From: a bacterium HR37
Lineage (GTDB): Bacteria > Desulfobacterota_D > UBA1144 > Nemesobacterales > CSP1-2
DNA length: 64,000 nt
Assembly: GCA_002898375.1 (NCBI GenBank)
Contig: BEIN01000003.1
Coordinates: forward strand, 1 to 64,000
Direction: 5' to 3'
Made by a program: the position numbers and the translations under genes
Notes under the pieces: generated by a model
Seen by the model: only the letters and a program-made list of their open reading frames with translations
What the model was told of the DNA's origin: nothing
Databases searched by the model: none
Shown here: positions 7,068 to 15,064 of the stretch, piece after piece
How positions within the stretch are numbered: position 1 is the first letter of the stretch
Layout of the letters: each line of letters starts with the position of its first letter

Positions 7068-8039
7068 TTAGTTAGCAAGAGAAAGCATTCTTTCTATAGA
7101 TTTTCTGGCTCTTGCTGCTATTTCCTCGGGTACCTTTACTTCGTATACCTCTTCCTTAAGCGAGTTTAAGACCTTTTCAAGGGTAATCATCTTCATGAAT
7201 TTACACACGGCGTTTTCACTTACAGGGTAGAAGGTTTTATCAGGGTTTTCTTTTTTTAGCCTGTGAAGTATTCCTATCTCAGTGGCTACTATAAACTCCT
7301 TTGCTCTTGAGCGTTTTGCGTGGCTTATCATACCACCTGTTGATAGAAAGTAGGTGTTTTTGTTTTCAACAGGGTCACAGGCTGAGTAGTACATATATGA
7401 AGTTGTGCAGCCACACTCAGGATGTATTAACATATCTGCTTCAGGGTGTGCCTCTCTCATTTTTCTTATGTTTTCAGGTCTTATGCCAGCATGAACATGG
7501 CATTCCCCAGGCCAGATGTGAATTTTTCTTCCCGTCACCTTTGCAACATAGGCTCCAAGGAACATATCGGGAAGAAAAAGAATTTCTCTGTCTTCGGGAA
7601 TTGCTTTTATAACCTGTACCGCATTTGAAGAGGTGCAACAGTAGTCGCTTTCGGCTTTGATATCAGCAGTGGTATTAACGTAGGAGACCACAACAGCATT
7701 TGGATGCTCTTTTTTCCACTCTCTTAGTTCTTCAACGTTGATTGAGGCAGCAAGAGAACATCCTGCTTTTAAATCTGGGATGAGTACCTTCTTCTCAGGG
7801 CATATTATGGAGGCAGTTTCTGCCATAAAATGAACCCCACAGAATACAATAACATCAGCATCCGTTTTGGCAGCTTCCTGGGAAAGGGCTAGGGAATCAC
7901 CAATAAAGTCTGCTATATCCTGCACTTCGGGTATCTGATAGTTGTGTGCAAGGATTACAGCATTCTTCTCCCTCTTTAAACGGTTAATCTCTTCTATTAT
8001 CCACTCCTTTTTTTCCATTTCCATTAGCATAGCATTCAC
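7068..8039 (-). CDS. nadA: Quinolinate synthase
   Basis: 323 residues. It has the expected segments AVILAHNYQIPEVQDIADFIGDS, CGVHFMAETASI, LKAGCSLA, CHVHAGI and HPECGC. Three conserved cysteines (in CGVHF, TTSY-region EC-GC and MKMI-adjacent CKF) are placed to ligate the single 4Fe-4S cluster. NadA condenses iminoaspartate with dihydroxyacetone phosphate to make quinolinate, the second step of bacterial NAD synthesis. It is 20 nt downstream of nadC in the nadB-korAB-nadC-nadA run. The enzyme is oxygen-sensitive, which suits an anaerobe or microaerophile. Confidence 0.95.
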   Translation of the reverse strand: MNAMLMEMEKKEWIIEEINRLKREKNAVILAHNYQIPEVQDIADFIGDSLALSQEAAKTDADVIVFCGVHFMAETASIICPEKKVLIPDLKAGCSLAASINVEELREWKKEHPNAVVVSYVNTTADIKAESDYCCTSSNAVQVIKAIPEDREILFLPDMFLGAYVAKVTGRKIHIWPGECHVHAGIRPENIRKMREAHPEADMLIHPECGCTTSYMYYSACDPVENKNTYFLSTGGMISHAKRSRAKEFIVATEIGILHRLKKENPDKTFYPVSENAVCKFMKMITLEKVLNSLKEEVYEVKVPEEIAARARKSIERMLSLAN

Positions 8040-8059
8040 CCAAATTCTTAAATCAAATA

Positions 8060-8899
8060 TTATACCATATAGAGGGCTATATCTAAAGCAGGAGGAGAAT
8101 GGGTAAGTGCACCAATGGATATAAAATCAACACCTGTTTCTGCAATCTTTCTTACGTTTTCAAGATTAATACCTCCGGAGACCTCCGTAAGTGCTCTTCC
8201 CTTTATTATTTCAAGAGCCTCTTTTATGGTTTCAATGGGCATATTATCAAGCATTATTATATCGGCTCCTGCAGAAAGGGCCTCTTTTACCTCTTCAAGG
8301 TTTTTTGTCTCAACCTCTATCTTGAGCAGATGAGGGCCTCTTTCACGAACAGACCTTACTGCCTCTGTTATGCTACCTGCAAGCTTTATGTGGTTCTCTT
8401 TTATAAGTATTCCATCGAAAAGCCCAAACCTGTGGTTGCTTCCGCCACCTATACGCACGGCATATTTATCCAGTATCCTGAGTCCCGGTACGGTTTTTCT
8501 TGTATCAAGTATCTTTACCGGCAATCCTTCTACGGAGTTTACAAACTTAGAGGTAAGGGTTGCTATACCTGAAAGCCTTTGAAGGAAATTTAGGGCTACA
8601 CGTTCCCCTTTGAGTATGGCCTTCTGTAAGCCTTCAATCTCGGCTAGTATATCTTGTGGTTCTACCCTGTCTCCATCCCTTTTTTTTTCATGCCATACTA
8701 TGTTTTGATCCAGTTTCTTAAAAACCCTTTCGGCTACAGAAAGACCAGCTACTACGCCGCTTTCTTTAGCGGTGATTACAGCTTTTGTCTTTTTATCTGT
8801 TGGGAAAAGCGATTCTGTGGTTATATCACCGCTTCCTATATCTTCTTGGAGGGCAGTTTCTATTATCTGTTCGATACGAAGCCAGTCTGGTTCTCTCAT
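8060..8899 (-). CDS. nadC: Nicotinate-nucleotide pyrophosphorylase (carboxylating)
   Basis: 279 residues, family-typical length. It contains EDIGSGDITTE, ERVALNFLQRLSGIATLT, LDTRKTVPGLRILDKYAVRIGGG and NHRFGLFDGILIKENHI, then EVETKNLEE, IMLDNM and EVSGGI. These form the quinolinate and PRPP sites. It turns quinolinate and PRPP into nicotinate mononucleotide, following NadA. It starts 17 nt after korB and ends 20 nt before nadA, so it is transcriptionally linked to both. Confidence 0.96.
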   Translation of the reverse strand: MREPDWLRIEQIIETALQEDIGSGDITTESLFPTDKKTKAVITAKESGVVAGLSVAERVFKKLDQNIVWHEKKRDGDRVEPQDILAEIEGLQKAILKGERVALNFLQRLSGIATLTSKFVNSVEGLPVKILDTRKTVPGLRILDKYAVRIGGGSNHRFGLFDGILIKENHIKLAGSITEAVRSVRERGPHLLKIEVETKNLEEVKEALSAGADIIMLDNMPIETIKEALEIIKGRALTEVSGGINLENVRKIAETGVDFISIGALTHSPPALDIALYMV

Positions 8900-8916
8900 G
8901 CAGGAGGGGTGGGTGA

Positions 8917-9939
8917 TTATCTTACTTCCCAGATATCTCCTGAGTAGAGGAGTTTTGCAATATCCGTTTGAAATCTCTCCTTTGCCTTTTCAATCTGCGT
9001 ATAGAGCATCTCCTCAAATGAGGGTTGAGAAACCCTTCTAAATATTCCCATTGGTACGGGGTATTCAGGCCAGTAGAGCTTTGAGAGTGCAAAAGCAAGG
9101 GAAAGGTTAGTTTCATCGTGAACTGTTAGGTCCTCAGGAGGGTTTTTGGGATCAAACTCCACAATCTCAAACCTTCCGTTCTTAAACCTAAGCCCCTTGT
9201 CTCTGTTCTTACCAAATATAAGCGGTTTTCCGTGCTCAAGAATGAGATTTCTCTCCTCTCTTACCTCTTTTCTGGTAAAGTCGTCAAATACACCGTCATT
9301 ATAGATGTAACAGTTCTGGTATATGTGTATAAAAGATGTCCCTTTGTGTTTGTGAGCTTCCTTTATAAGTTCGGTAAGGTGCTTTACATACGCTGCAGAT
9401 GTTCTTGCCACAAAGGTTGCACCTGATGCAAGGGCTAGTGCTACAGGTTCTGCAGGTTCCTCAATTGTCCCAAAGGGGGCCGATTTATTTACAGTTCCCT
9501 TATTGCTTGTGGGTGAGTACTGTCCCTTTGTCAGTCCATAGACCTTGTTGTCAAAAAGAAGTATGTTTATATCTACGTTTCTTCTCATAACGTGAATCAG
9601 ATGGTTCCCTCCGATGGATATCCCATCTCCATCTCCGGTTATCACCCACACTGAAAGCTCAGGATTTGCTATCTTAACACCAGTGGCAATTGGTATAGGT
9701 CTTCCGTGTATTGTGTGGAATCCATATGTGGACATATAGTAGGGAAGACGTGCAGCACAACCTATTCCTGATATCACCGCATGCTTTTCTTTGGGGATAC
9801 CTAGCTCTGCAAGTGCTGTTTGGAACGCTTTAATAATTGCGTAGTCCTCACAACCTGGACACCATCTTGGTTCCTGGTCAGATTTAAAATCTGAGGGTTT
9901 ATATGTCTTTTCCTCTATTTGTTTTTCTAACGTACTCAT
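8917..9939 (-). CDS. korB: 2-oxoacid:ferredoxin oxidoreductase, beta subunit (KorB-type)
   Basis: 340 residues. It has the cluster and thiamine pyrophosphate motifs of the beta subunit: WCPGCEDYAIIKAFQ, GIGCAARLPYYMSTYGFHTIHGR, GDGDGISIGGNHLIH and FDNKVYGLTKGQYSPTS. A fourth conserved cysteine is in YQNCYIYN. With KorA it would oxidatively decarboxylate 2-oxoglutarate (or run in reverse in CO2 fixation), reducing ferredoxin. There is no separate delta ferredoxin subunit nearby, so this is the two-subunit form. Substrate choice (2-oxoglutarate rather than pyruvate) is inferred from family resemblance. Confidence 0.9.
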   Translation of the reverse strand: MSTLEKQIEEKTYKPSDFKSDQEPRWCPGCEDYAIIKAFQTALAELGIPKEKHAVISGIGCAARLPYYMSTYGFHTIHGRPIPIATGVKIANPELSVWVITGDGDGISIGGNHLIHVMRRNVDINILLFDNKVYGLTKGQYSPTSNKGTVNKSAPFGTIEEPAEPVALALASGATFVARTSAAYVKHLTELIKEAHKHKGTSFIHIYQNCYIYNDGVFDDFTRKEVREERNLILEHGKPLIFGKNRDKGLRFKNGRFEIVEFDPKNPPEDLTVHDETNLSLAFALSKLYWPEYPVPMGIFRRVSQPSFEEMLYTQIEKAKERFQTDIAKLLYSGDIWEVR

Positions 9940-9949
9940 CTATTCTCCG

Positions 9950-11791
9950 TTAATGGGTTTTTAAACCCTTGTATTCTTCTTTTATAAAGCTTAGAAGTTC
10001 TGATACATTAAAGGGTTTTCCAGTAACCCTGTTGTATCCTATTGCATCAACCAGGTATCTTGCCCTGATTACATATGAGAGTTGCCCTAAATTGAGCTCA
10101 GGGACAACCACCTTTTTAAATTTCCTCAGTACCTCACCTAGGTTCTTAGGGAGGGGATTTAGGTGTCTAAGGTGTATCATTGACACCTTCATGCCCTCAC
10201 TGTTTGCAAGCTCAACAGCCGCCTTTATATGTCCGTATGTGCTACCCCATCCCACCACCAGAATCTCCCCATCTGGTGGGCCCATAATCTGGACATCCGG
10301 TATATCTTGAACTGCTCTTTGAACCTTCTGTGCCCTAAGCTTTGTCATAAGGTCGTGGTTTTCGGGGTCATAGGAAACATTTCCATAGATATGGCTTTTT
10401 TCAAGCCCTCCAATTCTGTGTTCGAGCCCGGGGGTACCAACCTTTACCCATGGTCTTGCAAGTGTTTTTTCATCGCGTATGTAAGGGTAGAACCCCTCGG
10501 GATTTTTTCTGAACTCTATTTCTATATTGGGTATATTCTCTAACTCTGGTAGCTTCCATGGCTCGGAGGAATGGATAAGGAACTGATCAGAGAGTACCAA
10601 AACAGGGGTCATGTATTTTGTGGTAAGCTTTACAGCTTCTATTGCTGTCCAGAAACAGTCTGAAGGTGAACATGGAGCAAGTATTATTACGTGTGAGTCT
10701 GAGGGCCTTCCAAAAAGGGCAAACAGGAGATCCCCTTGCTCGGTTTTTGTGGGCATCCCGGTGGATATCCCGGCTCTCTGGTAATCAAACACAACCAGCG
10801 GGATCTCAGCCATAACAGCAAGGTTTAGGGATTCAATCTTAAGTGCAAGCCCCGGCCCACTTGTTCCTGTTATACCCAAGGCGCCTGCATAGGAAGCCCC
10901 TATTGCCATTGTTATTGCTGCTATTTCGTCTTCGGTTTGAATCGAGATTACCCCGTAGTGCTTTAATGCTGAGAGTATGTGTAGAACCTCACTTGCAGGG
11001 GTTATAGGGTATCCGCAGTATACGATTGGAAGACCAGATTTATGAGAGGCAACAACAAGCCCATATGCAGTTGCAAGTGCACCGTTTATGTTTCTGTATT
11101 TTCCTGGCTCCAGCCTTGCTGGAGGTACTTGGTAGTGTACTGGAAATATCTCCATAGTGTCACAGATGTTGTATCCTGCCTTTAGGGCCTTGATATTGGC
11201 TCCTAAGATTTCAGGCTTTGATGCAAAACGTTTGTTAAGGAAGCTTATAATTGGATCAAGAGGTCTTGAAAAGAGCCAGGAAATCATTCCCAGTGCAAAG
11301 AAGTTCTTACACCTTAGCTTTTCCCTATGTCCAATTGGCTCTTCTTTTAGTGCTTCCAGAGTAAGCCTGGTTATCGGTACCCTGTAGATTCTATAGGAGT
11401 TTAGAGAACCATCCTCTAGTGGATTTGATTCAAAACCTGCCTTCCTAAGGTTTTGCTCTGTAAACTCATCTTCATTTGCTATTATTATCCCCCCCGGTTT
11501 TAGCGTCGGAAGATTCACTTTTAGCGCAGCCGGATTAAAAGCTACAAGGACATCAGGGTTATCTCCAGGGGTGTATATATCGTATGCAGCAAATTGAATC
11601 TGATAGGATGAGACACCATAGGTGGTTCCCTGGGGAGCCCTTATCTCTGCAGGGTAGTCAGGCAGTGTGGCAAAGTCATTACCAACAACAGCGGTGACGT
11701 TTCCAAACTGCTCACCCATAATCTGTACTCCATCTCCTGAGTCCCCTGCAAACTTTACCGTTACTTTATCAAGCTTTTCTATATTATCCAT
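9950..11791 (-). CDS. korA: 2-oxoacid:ferredoxin oxidoreductase, fused gamma-alpha subunit (KorA-type)
   Basis: 613 residues. The first roughly 190 residues form the gamma domain, with FAGDSGDGVQIMGEQFGN and PAEIRAPQGTTYGVSSYQIQ. The rest is the alpha domain, with YCGYPITPASEVLHILS, TEDEIAAITMAIGASYAGA, TGTSGPGLALKIE and IVGWG-like segments near the C-terminus. This gamma-alpha fusion is typical of two-subunit 2-oxoglutarate synthases and absent from the four-subunit enzymes. It is 10 nt upstream of korB. The gene pair lies between nadB and nadC on one strand. Confidence 0.92.
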   Translation of the reverse strand: MDNIEKLDKVTVKFAGDSGDGVQIMGEQFGNVTAVVGNDFATLPDYPAEIRAPQGTTYGVSSYQIQFAAYDIYTPGDNPDVLVAFNPAALKVNLPTLKPGGIIIANEDEFTEQNLRKAGFESNPLEDGSLNSYRIYRVPITRLTLEALKEEPIGHREKLRCKNFFALGMISWLFSRPLDPIISFLNKRFASKPEILGANIKALKAGYNICDTMEIFPVHYQVPPARLEPGKYRNINGALATAYGLVVASHKSGLPIVYCGYPITPASEVLHILSALKHYGVISIQTEDEIAAITMAIGASYAGALGITGTSGPGLALKIESLNLAVMAEIPLVVFDYQRAGISTGMPTKTEQGDLLFALFGRPSDSHVIILAPCSPSDCFWTAIEAVKLTTKYMTPVLVLSDQFLIHSSEPWKLPELENIPNIEIEFRKNPEGFYPYIRDEKTLARPWVKVGTPGLEHRIGGLEKSHIYGNVSYDPENHDLMTKLRAQKVQRAVQDIPDVQIMGPPDGEILVVGWGSTYGHIKAAVELANSEGMKVSMIHLRHLNPLPKNLGEVLRKFKKVVVPELNLGQLSYVIRARYLVDAIGYNRVTGKPFNVSELLSFIKEEYKGLKTH

Positions 11792-11878
11792 TTTATATGC
11801 TTCTTTTACGAATTATATAAAACCTTTATTAAGGTGATGTTATAATTGTATCATCCTTAAAATTATTTTCAAACCTGC

Positions 11879-13477
11879 TTAAACCTCTATCAGTACAGGT
11901 TCTGAATCTCTTTTCCATACTATATGGACTCTCCACATGGGATTTTCCTCCGGAAAGTCCTCCCTTATATGTACCCCTCTTGATTCTGTTCTAATAAGAG
12001 CAGATCTGGCAATAAGGAGTGAAACATCAATTATATTTTGCATTCTGAGTTTGTATTCCCCGTTTAATTCTTTAGCTTCCTCTGAAATGTTCTCTAGCTC
12101 AGCTATTGCCTTTTTTAAATCTCCTTCGTTTCTTACAATTCCAACACAGTTTGTCATAATTGTGGAAATACGGTCCTTTAAACTTAAAAATGCTTCCCGG
12201 GATTTACCTGAAAGTATGGGGGATATAAATTGGTCTTCATCGTATTTTGGATCTGTCTTGTAAGCTTTATTTTCCAGTGCGCCGTCAACTGCCCTTTTGG
12301 CAAAGACAATACACTCAAGCAGAGAGTTGCTTGCAAGTCTGTTTGCTCCATGCACACCTGTACATGCAACCTCTCCACAGGCAAAAAGATACTTTATATT
12401 TGTCTCAGCCATTAAACCAGTTCTAACCCCACCTATTGTGTAGTGTGCTGCAGGTGCTACCGGTACCAGATCCTTTGTTATGTCTATTCCGTACTTTAAA
12501 CATGCACTGTATATATTTGAGAACCTTTTTTTTACAAACTCCGGATTGAGATGTCTAAGTGTTAAGAATACAAAGTTCTTACCGGATTTTCTCATCTCGT
12601 TATATATAGCACGGGAAACTATATCGCGTGGGGCAAGCTCAGCAAGCTCATGGTAGTCAAGCATGAATCTGTATCCGTCATGGTTTAGAAGGTAAGCCCC
12701 TTCTCCCCTTACCGCCTCACTTATAAGAAAAACCTCTCCTCCTTCAACATATAGGGCGGTTGGGTGAAACTGTATAAATTCCATATCCATAATCTCTGCT
12801 CCAGCTTGGTAGGCAAGGGCAATTCCATCTCCGACGGTGCCTGGAGGATTTGTTGTGCGTTTATACAGTGCTGCGGCTCCACCTGTTGCAAGTATGGTAG
12901 ATCTGGAAATGAAGGCCAGTTGCTCAGAAAGGTTTTTTTTAAAGGCAAGAGCACCAAAGCATCTCTCTCCGTCTGAGATAAGCTTGGTCACTGTTGTGTT
13001 CTCAAACACCTCTACGTTGGGGCTTTTCTGCACAGAAGACATAAGGAACCTGACGATCTCTCTACCTGTTGAGCTTCCCCCTGCATGAAGTACCCGTCTT
13101 TTGCTGTGCCCTCCCTCAATCCCAAGTTCTAGTCCCCACTCACTCATATCAAACCTCATGCCTAAAGCTATGAGGTCTAAAACCCTTTCTTTCCCCTCCT
13201 TTACAAGTATTTCTACAGCTTTCCTGTTACAAAGCCCCCTTCCTGCGTTTATCGTGTCTTCTAGGTGAAAAACTGGGGAGTCTTCGGGATCCAGGGCAGC
13301 TGCAATACCCCCTTGAGCCCAGAAGGAGTTGCTCTCTTCAAGAGTAGATTTTGTAATTAGTGCAACTTTTCCAAATCTTGAGGCATAAAGAGCAGCATAG
13401 AGCCCAGCAAGTCCGCTTCCTATTACTAGGAAGTCGGTGTTAATCTTTGGCATTCTTTCACAGTAAGATTTGCCCAT
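11879..13477 (-). CDS. nadB: L-aspartate oxidase
   Basis: 532 residues. It has the FAD motif VIGSGLAGLYAALYA near the N-terminus, NSFWAQGGIAAALD, HSKRRVLHAGG, FHPTALY, APRDIVSRAI, HYTIGGVRT and LFACGEVACTGVHGANRLASNSLLE. It oxidises L-aspartate to iminoaspartate for NadA, using fumarate or oxygen as acceptor. The frame begins MGKSYCERMPKIN; an internal ATG at 13453 (MPKINTDF) is closer to the usual NadB start and may be the true one. It is the first gene of the nad/kor run, 87 nt upstream of korA. Confidence 0.95.
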   Translation of the reverse strand: MGKSYCERMPKINTDFLVIGSGLAGLYAALYASRFGKVALITKSTLEESNSFWAQGGIAAALDPEDSPVFHLEDTINAGRGLCNRKAVEILVKEGKERVLDLIALGMRFDMSEWGLELGIEGGHSKRRVLHAGGSSTGREIVRFLMSSVQKSPNVEVFENTTVTKLISDGERCFGALAFKKNLSEQLAFISRSTILATGGAAALYKRTTNPPGTVGDGIALAYQAGAEIMDMEFIQFHPTALYVEGGEVFLISEAVRGEGAYLLNHDGYRFMLDYHELAELAPRDIVSRAIYNEMRKSGKNFVFLTLRHLNPEFVKKRFSNIYSACLKYGIDITKDLVPVAPAAHYTIGGVRTGLMAETNIKYLFACGEVACTGVHGANRLASNSLLECIVFAKRAVDGALENKAYKTDPKYDEDQFISPILSGKSREAFLSLKDRISTIMTNCVGIVRNEGDLKKAIAELENISEEAKELNGEYKLRMQNIIDVSLLIARSALIRTESRGVHIREDFPEENPMWRVHIVWKRDSEPVLIEV

Positions 13478-13576
13478 GTAGGTATTAAAGGCAAAGTTAT
13501 CCTAAACTATAGTAACACCAGTTCCTTAAACAGATAATCTAATTTGGTTTTAGCAAGCTGTCAATTAACGGGTTTT

Positions 13577-14209
13577 TTAACCTGTCTTCTCTTCACCACA
13601 CACAAGAGCAAAGTTCTCAAGTAGTTTAAGGCCAAAGGAGCTGCTCTTTTCAGGATGAAACTGACAGGCAAATACGTTTTCTCTCTGGATTGCTGAAGTG
13701 AATTCTAATCCATAGGTGGTTTTTCCTATAACGATTTCTCTATCCTTTGGCTCAGGAAAGTATGAGTGTACAAAATAAAACCAACTTCCCTGAGGTATAC
13801 CTTTTAAAAAGGGGGTTTGTCCTCTAAAGTTAACCTGATTCCAACCCATGTGTGGAACCTTTAGTCTTTCCATATAGGGGCCTGAAAACTTTTTAACTCT
13901 GCCTTCAAAAACCCCAAGTCCCTTTATTCCAGGGGATTCTTCACTTTCTTCAAAAAGAAGCTGGAGTCCAAGACATATTCCTAAAAACGGTTTTCCAGTT
14001 TTCAAAAAGCCTTTTATAACCTCTATTAGGTTGTATTCGTTGAGGTTTCTGATACAGTCTCCAAAAGCTCCTACTCCCGGAAGAACCAAGCCACTTGAGT
14101 TTAAGATGCTATCTCTATCTCTTGTTACCACTGCCTTAAAACCCAGTTTCTCAAAGGCCTTTTTTACACTTTTTAAATTGCCCATTCCGTAATCAACTAT
14201 GCTAATCAT
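13577..14209 (-). CDS. hisH: Imidazole glycerol phosphate synthase, glutaminase subunit
   Basis: 210 residues of a class I glutamine amidotransferase. It has GMGNLKSVKKAFEKLG, VLPGVGAFGDC, the nucleophile segment FLGICLGLQLLFEES and the His-Glu dyad in FHPEKSSSFG. It supplies ammonia from glutamine to HisF, which makes imidazole glycerol phosphate and AICAR. HisF is not in this window. It sits 24 nt downstream of hisB. Confidence 0.95.
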   Translation of the reverse strand: MISIVDYGMGNLKSVKKAFEKLGFKAVVTRDRDSILNSSGLVLPGVGAFGDCIRNLNEYNLIEVIKGFLKTGKPFLGICLGLQLLFEESEESPGIKGLGVFEGRVKKFSGPYMERLKVPHMGWNQVNFRGQTPFLKGIPQGSWFYFVHSYFPEPKDREIVIGKTTYGLEFTSAIQRENVFACQFHPEKSSSFGLKLLENFALVCGEEKTG

Positions 14210-14233
14210 CTGTTCCCTCTTACAGATTTTTAA

Positions 14234-14821
14234 CTAAAGCATACCTTTAGTAGAGGGGATCTCCTCAGAGCGTGGATCAATCCTTGATGCTTTATCTAGG
14301 GCCCGGCCCACAGCTTTAAACATCGCCTCTACTATGTGGTGCAGGTTTTCCCCGTATTTCAGCTCTATATGCAGGTTACATCGCAGGGCATTTGAGAGGG
14401 ATTTAAAAAACTCTTCTGCCAGTTCTACATCAAAGCTTCCTATTTTACCTTTTGGTATCGAAACCCTATAAATAAAGTAGGGCCTTCCACTTAGGTCAAC
14501 TGCTGCAAAAACAAGCGTTTCATCAAATGGAACAAAGGCTTCTCCAAACCTGGCAATTCCCTTTTTATCTCCTAGAGCCTCTAAAAAGGCTTCTCCAAGT
14601 GTAAGCCCAACGTCTTCTACTGTGTGGTGGTAATCTACTTCAATGTCCCCTTTTGCCTTGATCACCAAATCAAAGTAGCCGTGCTTTGCAAACTGTGAGA
14701 GCATGTGGTCAAAGAAAGGGATTCCGGTCTCTATGCTGTAGTTTCCCTTTCCATCAAGGCCAAGCTCAACAAAGACCTCTACTTCAGATGTTTTTCGTTT
14801 TGCCTTTACTTTTCTTTTCAT
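14234..14821 (-). CDS. hisB: Imidazoleglycerol-phosphate dehydratase
   Basis: 195 residues, the monofunctional form without a phosphatase domain. It contains the paired metal-binding histidine motifs DYHHTVEDVGL and LHIELKYGENLHHIVEA, plus FDHMLSQFAKHGYFD, and two conserved DE-rich segments. It dehydrates imidazole glycerol phosphate to imidazole acetol phosphate, the HisC substrate. The start at 14821 fits the family. Confidence 0.95.
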   Translation of the reverse strand: MKRKVKAKRKTSEVEVFVELGLDGKGNYSIETGIPFFDHMLSQFAKHGYFDLVIKAKGDIEVDYHHTVEDVGLTLGEAFLEALGDKKGIARFGEAFVPFDETLVFAAVDLSGRPYFIYRVSIPKGKIGSFDVELAEEFFKSLSNALRCNLHIELKYGENLHHIVEAMFKAVGRALDKASRIDPRSEEIPSTKGML

Positions 14822-15064
14822 CTTCTTTGGTAATTAAAAGCATATCAGATATTCTCCTCATATCCAATATCTTAACTTTTGGTTCTAGACCTAAAGTATT
14901 AGAAGAGAGGTGGTTCCAAAATACTACAAAAGTAGTATTGATTCTGTGTCTAAAACGAAGATAGAAATTTAGCAGTCAGAGACCATTTTATATGCTTTGC
15001 CTTAACATAACGCATCAAAAAATGGGATTTCTTATTTGTTTTAGATGTTATAAAATAAGGTATC
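14822..15064. other. Intergenic region between hisB and the type I R-M island
   Basis: 243 bp. It holds a perfect inverted repeat, AATACTAC (14920-14927) and GTAGTATT (14932-14939) with a 4 nt centre, not followed by a T run, so an operator is more likely than a terminator. A TATAAA at 15049-15054 sits 10 bp ahead of the hsdR ATG at 15065, but no good -35 is seen. AT-rich host-type sequence changes to GC-rich sequence at about 15065, marking the left border of the island. Confidence 0.5.

Noticed and set aside
14920-14939. Terminator for the R-M island
   Set aside because: The inverted repeat lacks a T run and lies upstream of hsdR and next to the hisB start, so it cannot end either transcript.
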